Shown: one piece after another, positions 44,027-52,342 of the stretch
How positions within the stretch are numbered: position 1 is the stretch's first letter
Layout of the letters: the number at the start of each line of letters is the position of its first letter
Translations under genes and position numbers: made by a program
Notes under the pieces: generated by a model
Database searches by the model: none
The model's input: only the letters and a program-made list of their open reading frames with translations
Told to the model about the DNA's origin: nothing
Origin: Streptomyces sp. MUM 2J
Lineage (GTDB): Bacteria > Actinomycetota > Actinomycetes > Streptomycetales > Streptomycetaceae
DNA: 64,000 nt
Reading direction: 5' to 3'
Assembly: GCF_022414535.1 (NCBI RefSeq)
Contig: NZ_JADWYM010000005.1
Span: 186,001-250,000 of the forward strand

Positions 44027-45469
44027 TCAGTGAGGCAGCGCCTGCCGCAGCGCCTGGTCCAGCTGGCCGGCCAGCTGGGCGTCGCTCTCCGATCCGCCGT
44101 CGAACAGGGGTTGCAGCGTCGCGGTGAGGATCTGGGTGAAGGTGCCGTACAGGGGGGTGCTGGGGCGTCGCACGGCCCCCTTGAGGGCGGGCAGCAGGAC
44201 GTCCTGTGCGTACAGGGGGCGTCCGGCCGCGTCGCGCGGCGTGCGGTCGGTGCTCTCCCCGCTCGCGGAAGCCGACGGCGAGGCGGCGGACTGCGAGGCC
44301 GACGCGGAGGTGGCCGGCGGTTTGCCGTCCGGGCAGTTCGGGTCGTCGTTGGTGGTGTAGGCGGAGATGCGGGTCGCCGCGAAGCCGGCCTCCAGGAGGC
44401 AGCGTTCACTGTCTTGGCCGGTGAGGTACCTGATCAGGTCGGCCGCCTCGTCGGGGTGCGGCGAGGACAGGGTCACCGCCAGGTTCTGCCCGCCGAGCAC
44501 CGCCGCGCCGGGCAGCGGGACCACACCCAGCTGAGCCTTGGAGAACCTCTGGTACAGCGGGACGTACGCGGACGGCCAGTGGCGCAGGAAAACGGTGCGG
44601 CCGTCCTGGAAGTCGCTGAGGGTGTCCTGCTCCGCGGAGCGGTACGCGCGGTCGAGGGTGTACGCCGGGTCCGTGCGCTGCCGCAGCTCACTCACCCCGG
44701 ATTCCAGGTCCTGCTCGGAGCCGACGTAGCGGCCGTCGGGGTCGGTGAGCGCGAAGTCCTCGACGGCCGACGCGAACGCCTCGATCGCGTTGACGGTACG
44801 GCCCTCGTAGCTGTCGAGCTGGGTGGTCCAGCCCGACTCGTACCCCTGGGGCGGATGCCGGTCGAGGTGGTTGATCAGCTTCCGCAGTTGCACCCAGGTG
44901 ACGTGTCCGGACAGGTCGGGGTCCTGCACCCCGGCGGCGGCGAGGTAGTCGCGCCGGTAGTACAGCAACCCGACATCGCTGTTGAACGGGACCGCGTAGC
45001 GCTTGTCCCGCCACTCCGCGGTGGCGGCCACCGACGGGATCAGGTCGCCGGGCTCCTCCACCGCGGTGTCGTCCAGCGGCTGGATCAGCCCGGCCTCGGC
45101 GAACTCCGGTATCCAGGTCACGTCCAGGTTCACCACGTCGTACCGGGAGCTGCCCGACTGGAGCGCTCCGAGCATCTGGCTGCGCTGCTCGTCGGCGGAT
45201 CCGGGCAGTTCCACGAGGCGCGCCTTGGGCTCGGAGTGGCCCCGCCCGGCGTTCCACGCGTCGATGAGCCGCTGGCGGATGCCGTTCTTGCCGGTGACGT
45301 CCCTGCCGCTGGCCACCACGATCTCGTCGTCGGCCCCGGGCGCCGGTGACCCGGGCCCTCCGCCGGTACCGCCGGTACCTCCGGTGCAGGCGGCCAGGAC
45401 CAGCAGCGCGATCGCCACCAGGACCGCCCCGGTCCGCCGGTGCACTCTCACTCGCCCCCCGCGCTGCAT
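44027..45469 (-). CDS. Extracellular solute-binding lipoprotein
   Basis: 480 aa. Lipobox LAAC (Cys28), then a family-1-type solute-binding fold (VLVELPGSADEQRSQMLGAL-like N-lobe, VNLDVTWIPEFAEAGLIQPL hinge, AVPFNSDVGLLYYRRDYL). A Ser/Ala-rich insertion lies near 375-400. No ABC permease or ATPase gene is adjacent. Instead it is the last gene behind the caspase fusion, 38 nt downstream of that stop, whose own extracellular part also contains a binding-protein-like domain. It may be a ligand sensor rather than a transporter component. GGGAGGGGG precedes ATG 45469. Confidence 0.88.
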   Translation of the reverse strand: MQRGGRVRVHRRTGAVLVAIALLVLAACTGGTGGTGGGPGSPAPGADDEIVVASGRDVTGKNGIRQRLIDAWNAGRGHSEPKARLVELPGSADEQRSQMLGALQSGSSRYDVVNLDVTWIPEFAEAGLIQPLDDTAVEEPGDLIPSVAATAEWRDKRYAVPFNSDVGLLYYRRDYLAAAGVQDPDLSGHVTWVQLRKLINHLDRHPPQGYESGWTTQLDSYEGRTVNAIEAFASAVEDFALTDPDGRYVGSEQDLESGVSELRQRTDPAYTLDRAYRSAEQDTLSDFQDGRTVFLRHWPSAYVPLYQRFSKAQLGVVPLPGAAVLGGQNLAVTLSSPHPDEAADLIRYLTGQDSERCLLEAGFAATRISAYTTNDDPNCPDGKPPATSASASQSAASPSASASGESTDRTPRDAAGRPLYAQDVLLPALKGAVRRPSTPLYGTFTQILTATLQPLFDGGSESDAQLAGQLDQALRQALPH

Positions 45470-45507
45470 GTGTGTCCCCCTCCCGCCACAGGTACGCGTC
45501 CGCGTCC

Positions 45508-48090
45508 TCACTCGTCCCCCGTTCCGGTGCGGGCGACCTCGTCGTGCAGGGCGGGGCCGAGGTCGTCGCCCGTGTCCAGGCAACGCCCGCCGCTGGCCCC
45601 GGCTATCAGCGCGTCCACGCGGCCCCCGTCGCAGCCTCCGCCGTCCAGTGACACCACCGCCACCGGAACCCCCGAGGTACGCGCCAGGTCCAGGACGGCG
45701 GTGCGGTTCGCACCGGTCAACCGGTTGTTGTCCTCGTCGTCGGTGATCAGGACGATCAGCTGCGGCCGGTCGTCGCCGGTACCGCGGCCCGCCATGTCCT
45801 TGAGCGCGGCCAGGAGGGCGCGGTGCGGGTCGGCCTCCGCGTCGTACGCCCTCGTTCGGGAGCCGTCGAGCAGGATCCGCTCGGCGTCGGCTCTCTTGTG
45901 CCGTCCGAAGGGCAGCAGTGGGGCGTAGCCCTGGCCGGAGGTGCCGTACATCGCCCACACGCCGTACTCGTCCTGGGTGCCGAGTCCTCCGAGGGACTGC
46001 CGGATCAGACCGGGGCCGCCGCTCGCCCCCTTCCACCACGCGCGCATGGACCCGGAGCTGTCCAGCAGGAACAGGACCCGGCCCGGCCCGTTGGCGCTGC
46101 GGTACTGCTCCAGCGCCGCGGTCATCGCGAGCTGTTCCGCCGACGGCTGGGAGCGCCCCGGGTCGTCGAGCACGTCCGCGGCGGGCTGCTCGGAAGGCTG
46201 CCCGGAGGGCTTCCGGGCAGCCTTCGGAGAGGACTGCCCGGCGACGGGGAGCGGGGGGTGTCCGGCGTCCGCGGAGCGGAAGCCCGCAGCGCCGAGGACG
46301 CCCTGGCCTACCTCGCCGTACAGCCAGTCCCGGAACGCCCGCACCGCCGCGTTCCGCGGCTCCTCGTCGTGGTGGGCGTCGTTCCAGCGCACGTGGACGA
46401 ACGCCGGCTGGAGGGCGGGGACGTCGCGCGGGTACACGGCGACCCGCGGCACCCGACTCACCGCGTTGCACGCGACGCCGCTCCTCAGCAGGAACTCAGG
46501 TACGAGGGCCGCCGTGCTCGCGTCCGCCGCGGAGTCCTCGAACAGGTCGCACAGCAGCTTCGCGGCCGTCGGCGCGGGCACCCCGGGCTGGGCGAGTTTC
46601 TGCTCGGCGGCCCGCGCCGTGCCGCCGTCGGCGTACAGGCCCATCGTGGCCAGCAGCGCGGCGTCGGTGTGCTCGGGGTCGGGGCGGCTCGTCCCGACCG
46701 GCAGCCGCGATTTCTTCAGGACGTCGACCAGTTCCGCCAGCGGGCGGCCGGTGCGTTGGACTCCGCCGGCTGCTGGGTTCTTCGAGGTGTTGGGGACGGC
46801 CAGCACGGTGGGCGAGTAGGCCAGCGGATTCTGCTCCTGCTCCAGATCGGCGAACGAGCGCACGGGCCGGTCGAAAGTGACACGGGTGACGTCGGCTCCG
46901 GTCGCGGGGATCCACACGTCCGGCTGCGGGCCGATGTCCCGCTGCGGATCGTCGTCCTCCTTCATGGGCTGCTGCCAGGCGTCCGTGCGCTCGCGCAGCG
47001 CGGTCACCGTGTCCGCGGCGTCCGCGCTGTAGACGGTGATGCCGGCGCGGCGACAGCCGTGCTCGGTGTTCTCGCCCGAGTTGAGGAAGGTGTCGGCGGC
47101 CCTGTCGAGCGTCGGCTCCAGTTCGGGGTCGGTGAGGACACGCAGCTCCAGCGGTGGCGCGCAGGGTCCGGGGTCCCCGGGCACAACGAAGTAAGCGCCG
47201 ATACCCGCGCCGACGAGGGCCATCGCCAGCAGTAGGCGGAAGCGCAGCGGCAGGCCCCACATCCGGGCGGCGGCGGACCGGCAGGCCTTCATGAGGCGCT
47301 CCCACCGCGTGGGTGGGGGAAGGATACAGATAGGGGGAGTCCCACCGCCCCGGATGAGCACGTCCACCCCCGACTCCCACACCCCCTGCGGGTCCTGCGT
47401 GTCGCCGAGCGCGGTGCGGTAACGGGCGTCGGCCATGCGCTTCTTGAGCACCGTATACAGCCCGTCGACCGATAGCTCGCCCTTCATTGCGAGGACGTGC
47501 ACCAGCTCCTTGGTGAACGGCGTCGCGCCGCTGCCGTCACCGGCGTCTATGAGCCGGTGGGACTGCACGCTCATCAGGAGCATCGCCTTGCTCCGTCGGC
47601 GGTGGTCGAACCGTTGCCAGTCCGCCGCCGCGTTGCCCGCGTAGCAGCAGTCGAGGACCACGACGACCCGCTCGGCGGGGCTGCCGACCAGCTGGGCCAG
47701 GACCTCGGTGAAGGGCACCGCGTTGGGGAAGGCGTCGTGCTCGCCCGCGACCACGCGCGCGTTGCTCGGCTGGAGGAACAGCTGGTCGCCCGACTTGGTG
47801 ACGATGCCGTGCCCGGTGAAGTAGAAGAGGAGCAGCCCTTCTGTCTCCCGGGCGGCCCGGCGCAGCGCCTCGTTGAAGTCGTCGTGCGACGGCGAGGCGC
47901 AGACGGTGATCCGGCCCGTCTCGAACAGGTTGGTCTCGTGCAGCGCCTTGCGCAGCTGGAGGCGGTTGTGCTGGGCGCCGGGAATGTGGCCGGGCACGCC
48001 CTCCGGGTCGTCCGGCCGGACATGGTCGTACTCGGACACCCCGACCAGCAGCGCCCTGTTCGTCTTGCCCCGCGGGTCGTAGCGGTCCAC
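45508..48090 (-). CDS. Transmembrane caspase fused to extracellular binding-protein and VWA domains
   Basis: 860 aa. Residues 1-245: caspase (peptidase C14) domain with His94 in YFTGHG and Cys149 in LDCCYAG. Residues about 285-304: one transmembrane helix after a basic segment, so the caspase faces the cytoplasm. Residues about 313-600: substrate-binding-protein-like domain (LELRVLTDPELEPTLDRAAD, AYSPTVLAVPNTS). Residues about 668-860: VWA domain with MIDAS motif DSSGS (677-681) and late TDDED. GTG start 4 nt after the EACC1-like gene stop. The order suggests outside sensing coupled to inside proteolysis. The role is inferred. Confidence 0.9.
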   Translation of the reverse strand: MDRYDPRGKTNRALLVGVSEYDHVRPDDPEGVPGHIPGAQHNRLQLRKALHETNLFETGRITVCASPSHDDFNEALRRAARETEGLLLFYFTGHGIVTKSGDQLFLQPSNARVVAGEHDAFPNAVPFTEVLAQLVGSPAERVVVVLDCCYAGNAAADWQRFDHRRRSKAMLLMSVQSHRLIDAGDGSGATPFTKELVHVLAMKGELSVDGLYTVLKKRMADARYRTALGDTQDPQGVWESGVDVLIRGGGTPPICILPPPTRWERLMKACRSAAARMWGLPLRFRLLLAMALVGAGIGAYFVVPGDPGPCAPPLELRVLTDPELEPTLDRAADTFLNSGENTEHGCRRAGITVYSADAADTVTALRERTDAWQQPMKEDDDPQRDIGPQPDVWIPATGADVTRVTFDRPVRSFADLEQEQNPLAYSPTVLAVPNTSKNPAAGGVQRTGRPLAELVDVLKKSRLPVGTSRPDPEHTDAALLATMGLYADGGTARAAEQKLAQPGVPAPTAAKLLCDLFEDSAADASTAALVPEFLLRSGVACNAVSRVPRVAVYPRDVPALQPAFVHVRWNDAHHDEEPRNAAVRAFRDWLYGEVGQGVLGAAGFRSADAGHPPLPVAGQSSPKAARKPSGQPSEQPAADVLDDPGRSQPSAEQLAMTAALEQYRSANGPGRVLFLLDSSGSMRAWWKGASGGPGLIRQSLGGLGTQDEYGVWAMYGTSGQGYAPLLPFGRHKRADAERILLDGSRTRAYDAEADPHRALLAALKDMAGRGTGDDRPQLIVLITDDEDNNRLTGANRTAVLDLARTSGVPVAVVSLDGGGCDGGRVDALIAGASGGRCLDTGDDLGPALHDEVARTGTGDE

Positions 48091-48094
48091 GGGG

Positions 48095-48460
48095 CTAGCT
48101 CTCGTCGGAGTCCAGCTCGCTGATGGTGGGCCGGGGCGGCTCGCCCCTCTCCACCTGCCGGCGGTTGACCAGCCAGGCCTTCACCGCCCGTTCGACGTGC
48201 TGGATCAGGGACGTGACCGTCACCGTGGCCGTGGATCCGACGATCACCAGCAGAATCTCCGTGCCGAGGCCCATGTACCGGCCGTCGGGCTCGTCGGTGC
48301 GGTGCCGCTCCTCGACCGTCAGCCGGTGCGCACGTATCAGCTCCGCCAGCGGCTGCTCCTGCTCCAGCCACGTCTTCAGAGCACTGACGTCGCTGCCGCC
48401 GACGCCCCCGTCCAACCGGACCCGTACACCCGGGCCGGCCACTGCTTCCCCCTCAGCCAT
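48095..48460 (-). CDS. EACC1-like effector-associated component
   Basis: 121 aa. A short strand/helix N-terminus (SALKTWLEQEQPLAELIRAH) leads to the characteristic G-x-MG turn (GRYMGLGTEILLVIVGSTAT). A hydrophobic helix and the LIQHVERAVKAWLVNRR helix follow. This matches the Effector-Associated Constant Component 1 layout known from actinobacterial caspase/trypsin conflict operons. It lies 4 nt before the caspase gene, hence co-translated. The middle hydrophobic stretch could be membrane-associated. ATG 48460 is the best start, but ATG 48472 is possible. Confidence 0.75.
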   Translation of the reverse strand: MAEGEAVAGPGVRVRLDGGVGGSDVSALKTWLEQEQPLAELIRAHRLTVEERHRTDEPDGRYMGLGTEILLVIVGSTATVTVTSLIQHVERAVKAWLVNRRQVERGEPPRPTISELDSDES

Positions 48461-48573
48461 GGGCCACATCATGGCACCGCACGGGTGCCGCGCGGGAGGG
48501 CTTGTACGCGCTCCGTACCGGCGTGGACACCAACCGTCCCACGCCTCACCGCGCCCCCGTGCGCCTCTCAGTG

Positions 48574-49767
48574 CTACGTCTGCAACTCCCGCAGCTGGCG
48601 CCTCACATGGTCCAGCGCGCCGCGGTGCCGGCCGGGTACCCGGCCCCGCAGTTCGGCCAGTGCGAGGCCCAGTTCGCGGGCCCGGGCGGGATCCCTGACC
48701 GCGCTCCACTGGTGGTGGGCGCGGTCCACGGCCGCCTCGACCTGCGGCGCGTCCGTGGCCTGCCCGGCGGCCAGCCGCGCCGCGGCGACCGTGAGCCAGG
48801 ACCGGCAACTGCGGGCGGCGTCCCCCGCGAGCATGGCGAGGTCGGCCCGCACCTCGGCCCAGTGCAGTGCCTGGCCGGAGCCGGGCCCCTGTGCCCGTAC
48901 GGCCTCTTCCTCCAGGCGTGCCGCGAGGGCGTCGGCGTCGGCGTGCCGTCCCGCCTGCACGGCGGCGGTGAGGGAGGCGTGCGCCTCGGGCGCCGCGGGG
49001 GCGGGGCGTGGGCCGGGGACCTCGGGGAAGGCGCGCGGGCCGGAGCCGGTAGGGCCGGGCGGGCCGAAGGCGCCGGGTGCGTCCGGGGCCGCGGGCACAC
49101 CGGCCGTGCCGGGTGCAGCGGGTGGGGCGGGCGGCCCGCCGGGGTCCGCCAGTACCAGGTCGCCGGCCGTCTCGCCGCCGAGCCGGTCGAGCACCTGCTG
49201 GTGCAGTTCGGCGGTCGGAGGCCGCCGCCCGCTCCGGAGCACGGTCGCGGCCGTCCGCATGTACGACGGCGTTCCCAGCGCCCGTCGGCCGGGCGGCGGT
49301 GCGATGCGGCCGTGGACGGCGTGGCCCGTGCCGCAGTCGAGCACGGCACCGCCCCGCAGCCACTGCCAGCTCTCCGCGTCGGAGTGCAGGTCGAGGAGCA
49401 GGCAGGTCGATCCCACCGGGCGCAGCCGGAGCTCGTCCCGGAACCAGTGCCAGGGGAAGCCGGTGTAGCGCACGGTCGCCGCGGTCGTCCGTGCCAGCGC
49501 GAGGTGGGGCAGGCGCTGGCGCCGGTCCAGGTGGAGTTGCCCGGTGACGTACACGGTGAGTGGTCCGGGGGCCGCTGCGGCGGCCCGCAGCCGGGTCAGC
49601 ACGGCCTGTGGGTCGAGCGGGTCGGCGAGTTCGACGACGTTCGCGGTGTCGGTGCCGGCGAGTACCGCGGGCGGCACGGCGGCGAGCACGGGAAGCACGG
49701 ACGCCGCGTCCACGAGCCGCCCCCTGCCCGCCGGCGCGGCGGCGAGCAGCAGCACGGTTCCGGTCAT
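48574..49767 (-). CDS. Pseudo-caspase-like protein with Pro-rich linker and helical tail
   Basis: 397 aa. The N-terminal ~190 residues show strand motifs aligning with the neighbouring caspase: TVYVTGQL (Gln77 where the caspase His94 falls) and CLLLDLHSD (His128 where Cys149 falls). It would be a caspase-fold protein without the catalytic dyad. A Pro/Gly/Ala-rich linker (about 225-280) and an all-helical C-terminal third follow. ATG 49767 has GGGGGAGCGG upstream. It is first in the caspase operon. The homology is by motif comparison only; a fold search could overturn it. Confidence 0.6.
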   Translation of the reverse strand: MTGTVLLLAAAPAGRGRLVDAASVLPVLAAVPPAVLAGTDTANVVELADPLDPQAVLTRLRAAAAAPGPLTVYVTGQLHLDRRQRLPHLALARTTAATVRYTGFPWHWFRDELRLRPVGSTCLLLDLHSDAESWQWLRGGAVLDCGTGHAVHGRIAPPPGRRALGTPSYMRTAATVLRSGRRPPTAELHQQVLDRLGGETAGDLVLADPGGPPAPPAAPGTAGVPAAPDAPGAFGPPGPTGSGPRAFPEVPGPRPAPAAPEAHASLTAAVQAGRHADADALAARLEEEAVRAQGPGSGQALHWAEVRADLAMLAGDAARSCRSWLTVAAARLAAGQATDAPQVEAAVDRAHHQWSAVRDPARARELGLALAELRGRVPGRHRGALDHVRRQLRELQT

Positions 49768-49796
49768 CGGCCGCTCCCCCTGGTGGTCCGCTCGAC

Positions 49797-49843
49797 CCTG
49801 CGGTCCGCCCGGTCCTGCGGTCCGCCCGGTCCTGCGGCCCGCT
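49797..49843. repeat. 17-bp tandem repeat upstream of the caspase operon
   Basis: CCTGCGGTCCGCCCGGT at 49797-49813 and 49814-49830, with a partial third copy to 49843. Lies in the 163-nt gap between the phosphatase gene and the pseudo-caspase start, where the operon promoter should be. Confidence 0.55.
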
Positions 49844-49930
49844 CGATCACGTACGGCAGCACCGTAGCCGCTGCGCGTGTACAGCGGGGACGTGACACGG
49901 GCCCTCGGCTCCCCGTCCGCCGGGGACGGT

Positions 49931-51115
49931 TCAGTGCCGCCGCAGCGCGAACACCGTCGTGTCGTCCGCCAGGTGACCGCCGCTGTGCCGCAGTGTGCCG
50001 TCCCGTACGAAGGCCACCAGGCGGTGCGGGTCGGCAAGCCCGGGGTCGGCGCCGAGCCCGCGGGCGAGGTCGTCGTCGAGAGGGTAGAACGCGCCGGAGA
50101 CGTCCCGGGACTCGGTCACGCCGTCGGTCACCAGCAACACCGTCTCGTCGGGCGCCAGCACCTCACGCCGCACCTCGGGTACCCCGTCGCCGAGGTCGGT
50201 CAGGCCGAGCGGGAGCCCTCCGCCCCGGGTGAGCGGCCGCAGGCCGGCCGCGCTCACCACCAGCGGGGGTTCGTGGCCGAAGAGGACCACCTCGACGACG
50301 TCCGGCTCGTCCGGCGGGAAGCCCAGCAGGACGGCGGTGGCGAACCGGTCGCCGCCCTCGCGGCCCAGGGCGACGAAGTGGCCGCGGTGGCGCACCATCC
50401 GTGTCTCCAGGCGTCCGGCGACGGTCGCCAGGTCGGACTCGTGGTAACCGGCCTCGCGGAACGTGCCGAGCAGTGCCGCCGCCGTCTCCACGGCGGCCAG
50501 TCCCTTTCCCTGCACGTCGCCCATGAGGACGCGGGTGCCGTGCGGGCCCGGCTGGATGTCGTAGAAGTCGCCGCCGACACGGGCGTCGGTGTCCGCGGCG
50601 AGGTACACCTCGGCGTGGTCGAGGCCGCCGAAGCCGGACGGCAGGGAGCGCAGCACGGTGCGGCGGGTCGTCTCCGCGATGTGCATCATGTGCAGCATCC
50701 GCTGCTCACCGCGCACCCGTACCGCGCAGGCCAGGGTCGCCAGGCCGCCACCGACGGTGACGAGGACGAAGTCGCTGAGTCCGGCCAGGTGCCGGTCGGG
50801 GCCGAAGTCGTCGACGACGACGTACGTGGCGAGCGCGAGCACCGCGAAGATCGCCGTGCCGCGCAGACCGCAGATCGCGGCGGCGATGCCGGGCACCAGC
50901 ACGATCCAGGAGACGATCCGGAACGACGCCGGGGTGTTCACGTCGGCCACCGCGATGGCACCGAGCAGGAGCAGCGGCGGCAGCCAGGCCACGCTGCGTC
51001 CGCGGACGCGCAGCAGTGTGCTGCGCTGCACGACGTCGCGCTGCCCGGGCCCGGGATCCACGTCGAGCACGCGTGGGCGTCCGCCCCGCCCCGTCTCGCG
51101 TCCGGCACCGCTCAC
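49931..51115 (-). CDS. SpoIIE-type PP2C phosphatase with membrane N-terminus
   Basis: 394 aa. About four transmembrane helices (residues 35-130) precede a PP2C/SpoIIE catalytic domain (about 165-390). Metal-binding Asp motifs are ARVGGDFYDI, MGDVQGKGL, TDGVTES and DDTTVFALRR. Such phosphatases dephosphorylate anti-anti-sigma factors. GTG 51115 is the chosen start; the frame is open further upstream without a ribosome-binding site. It lies 163 nt upstream of the caspase operon on the same strand and may or may not be cotranscribed. Confidence 0.88.
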   Translation of the reverse strand: MSGAGRETGRGGRPRVLDVDPGPGQRDVVQRSTLLRVRGRSVAWLPPLLLLGAIAVADVNTPASFRIVSWIVLVPGIAAAICGLRGTAIFAVLALATYVVVDDFGPDRHLAGLSDFVLVTVGGGLATLACAVRVRGEQRMLHMMHIAETTRRTVLRSLPSGFGGLDHAEVYLAADTDARVGGDFYDIQPGPHGTRVLMGDVQGKGLAAVETAAALLGTFREAGYHESDLATVAGRLETRMVRHRGHFVALGREGGDRFATAVLLGFPPDEPDVVEVVLFGHEPPLVVSAAGLRPLTRGGGLPLGLTDLGDGVPEVRREVLAPDETVLLVTDGVTESRDVSGAFYPLDDDLARGLGADPGLADPHRLVAFVRDGTLRHSGGHLADDTTVFALRRH

Positions 51116-51235
51116 CGGCCCAGCGAAACACGGGGCCGCGCGGCCCGCATCAGCTGACGGTCCGGGGCGTGCGCCGACTTGCCCGGGGCCCCCGCCAGGT
51201 GTGCTCTGGAATCCGGGGGCAATCCGGGGGGAGGA

Positions 51236-51250
51236 GAGAGGAGTCCTCTC
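51236..51250 (+). promoter_or_regulatory. Ribosome-binding site inside a palindrome
   Basis: GAGAGGAGTCCTCTC abuts ATG 51251. It can fold as a 6-bp hairpin (GAGAGG, AGT loop, CCTCTC) that hides the Shine-Dalgarno sequence. An unhidden GAGGAG remains just 5' of it at 51231-51236. Confidence 0.4.
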
Positions 51251-51730
51251 ATGGCTCATGCGGCACCCCTTCCCGCCGCCACCGTCCACGGACCGCTCAG
51301 CACCCGGCCCAGGACCGGCAGGCGTCCGGCCAAGCGGCTGCCCGGCGTCTTCGGTCCGCGGGTCCACACGATGGCCCGGTTCGGCGTCCCGATCGCCCTC
51401 GGGCTCGTCTACGGCTACTGGGCCGCGGCCAACCGGCGCGACGGCGGGCCGATCACCGGCTGGAACGTGCTGTTCGGGTTCGTGACGACGATCGTGTTCA
51501 TCGTCCTGTGCATCGCCGTGATCCTCTGGGCCCCGAAGCTGAAACGCGAGCTGCACTCGGCGGTGAAGGCCGCGTTCGCCGGTGTGGCCGTCGGCTTCCT
51601 CATCAGCCAGAGCGGGGTGTCCGTGCTCACGTGCGCGGGCATCGGCCTGGCATTGAGTGCGGGGATCTTCATCGTGTTCTTCTACCGCTACTACACGCAC
51701 GAGGACGCCGCGGGACACCGGATCCGCTGA
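51251..51730 (+). CDS. Hypothetical membrane protein
   Basis: 159 aa. Basic N-terminal ~45 residues, then four hydrophobic helices (FGVPIALGLVYGYWAAA; FGFVTTIVFIVLCIAVILW; AAFAGVAVGFLISQ; GIGLALSAGIFIVFFYRYY). I recognise no characterised homologue; it looks like a conserved Streptomyces membrane protein. ATG 51251 sits directly after a Shine-Dalgarno-containing palindrome. Terminated by the strong hairpin at 51839-51873. Confidence 0.85.
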   Translation: MAHAAPLPAATVHGPLSTRPRTGRRPAKRLPGVFGPRVHTMARFGVPIALGLVYGYWAAANRRDGGPITGWNVLFGFVTTIVFIVLCIAVILWAPKLKRELHSAVKAAFAGVAVGFLISQSGVSVLTCAGIGLALSAGIFIVFFYRYYTHEDAAGHRIR

Positions 51731-51838
51731 GCCGCCCGGCTCCGGCGCCCGGCTCCCGGCTCCGGCGCCCGCCGGAGGGCGGGGACGATGGAGCCCGGTC
51801 GGGCCGGAAGCACAAGCGGGGACGGACCGGGAGCACAC

Positions 51839-51873
51839 ACGTGGACCCCGGTGTTGTGCACCGGGGTCCACGT
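51839..51873. terminator. Strong 15-bp hairpin, bidirectional
   Basis: ACGTGGACCCCGGTG, 5-nt loop TTGTG, CACCGGGGTCCACGT, perfect pairing, followed on the plus strand by TTTCCCTC. It lies between the plus-strand membrane protein and the end of the minus-strand 47-aa gene. Confidence 0.9.
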
Positions 51874-51914
51874 TTCCCTCATCCCTCCACTCACCGGACG
51901 ACCGGGGGGACCAG

Positions 51915-52058
51915 TCAGCCCCGGCCGCCCGACGAGGTTCCGGTCGCGGTCCAGGTCCAGGAGCCGCTGACGGTGAAGGAGCCGGAGGCCGTGACGGCGA
52001 GGGTGCCATCGGTGCTGAGGGCTGCGCCCATGGCCGGCAGGGCCGGAGTGGTGCGCAT
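51915..52058 (-). CDS. 47-aa peptide gene with strong ribosome-binding site
   Basis: ATG 52058 to TGA 51915, 47 codons. AAGGAGG lies 8 nt before the ATG, one of the best ribosome-binding sites in the window. The N-terminal third is Ala/Pro-rich. The rest alternates Ser/Thr with hydrophobic residues (TVSGSWTWTATGTSSGG), as in a small beta-strand protein or a Ser/Thr-rich precursor peptide. No Cys, no signal peptide, no recognised family. It ends next to the shared terminator at 51839-51873, which supports a real transcript. Confidence 0.65.
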   Translation of the reverse strand: MRTTPALPAMGAALSTDGTLAVTASGSFTVSGSWTWTATGTSSGGRG

Positions 52059-52342
52059 TGATCGGCCTCCTTCTCCCCAGCACCAGGAAACACCCGTTCA
52101 GGTGAACCCTCCACCGGAGAGCGGAATCACCCCCCGTCCGGCATGGCACGCCTCATCCCCGCATATGCCTCTGGCACACGCCCCTTCACCCGCACGGGTC
52201 ATCGCCCCGCACCCCGCCGCACCACACCCCCACGTCACCGCGTCCGCTGCCCCCACCCACCACTCACCGGCCACGCCCCCACCGCCACCCGTACGGCGTC
52301 CGCCCACTCGCGTGCCCGCCGATCGCCCCGTTGCCTGGAAGG

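Noticed and set aside
44027..45469. Component of an ABC sugar importer
   Set aside because: No permease or ATPase gene adjacent; it is embedded in the caspase gene set.
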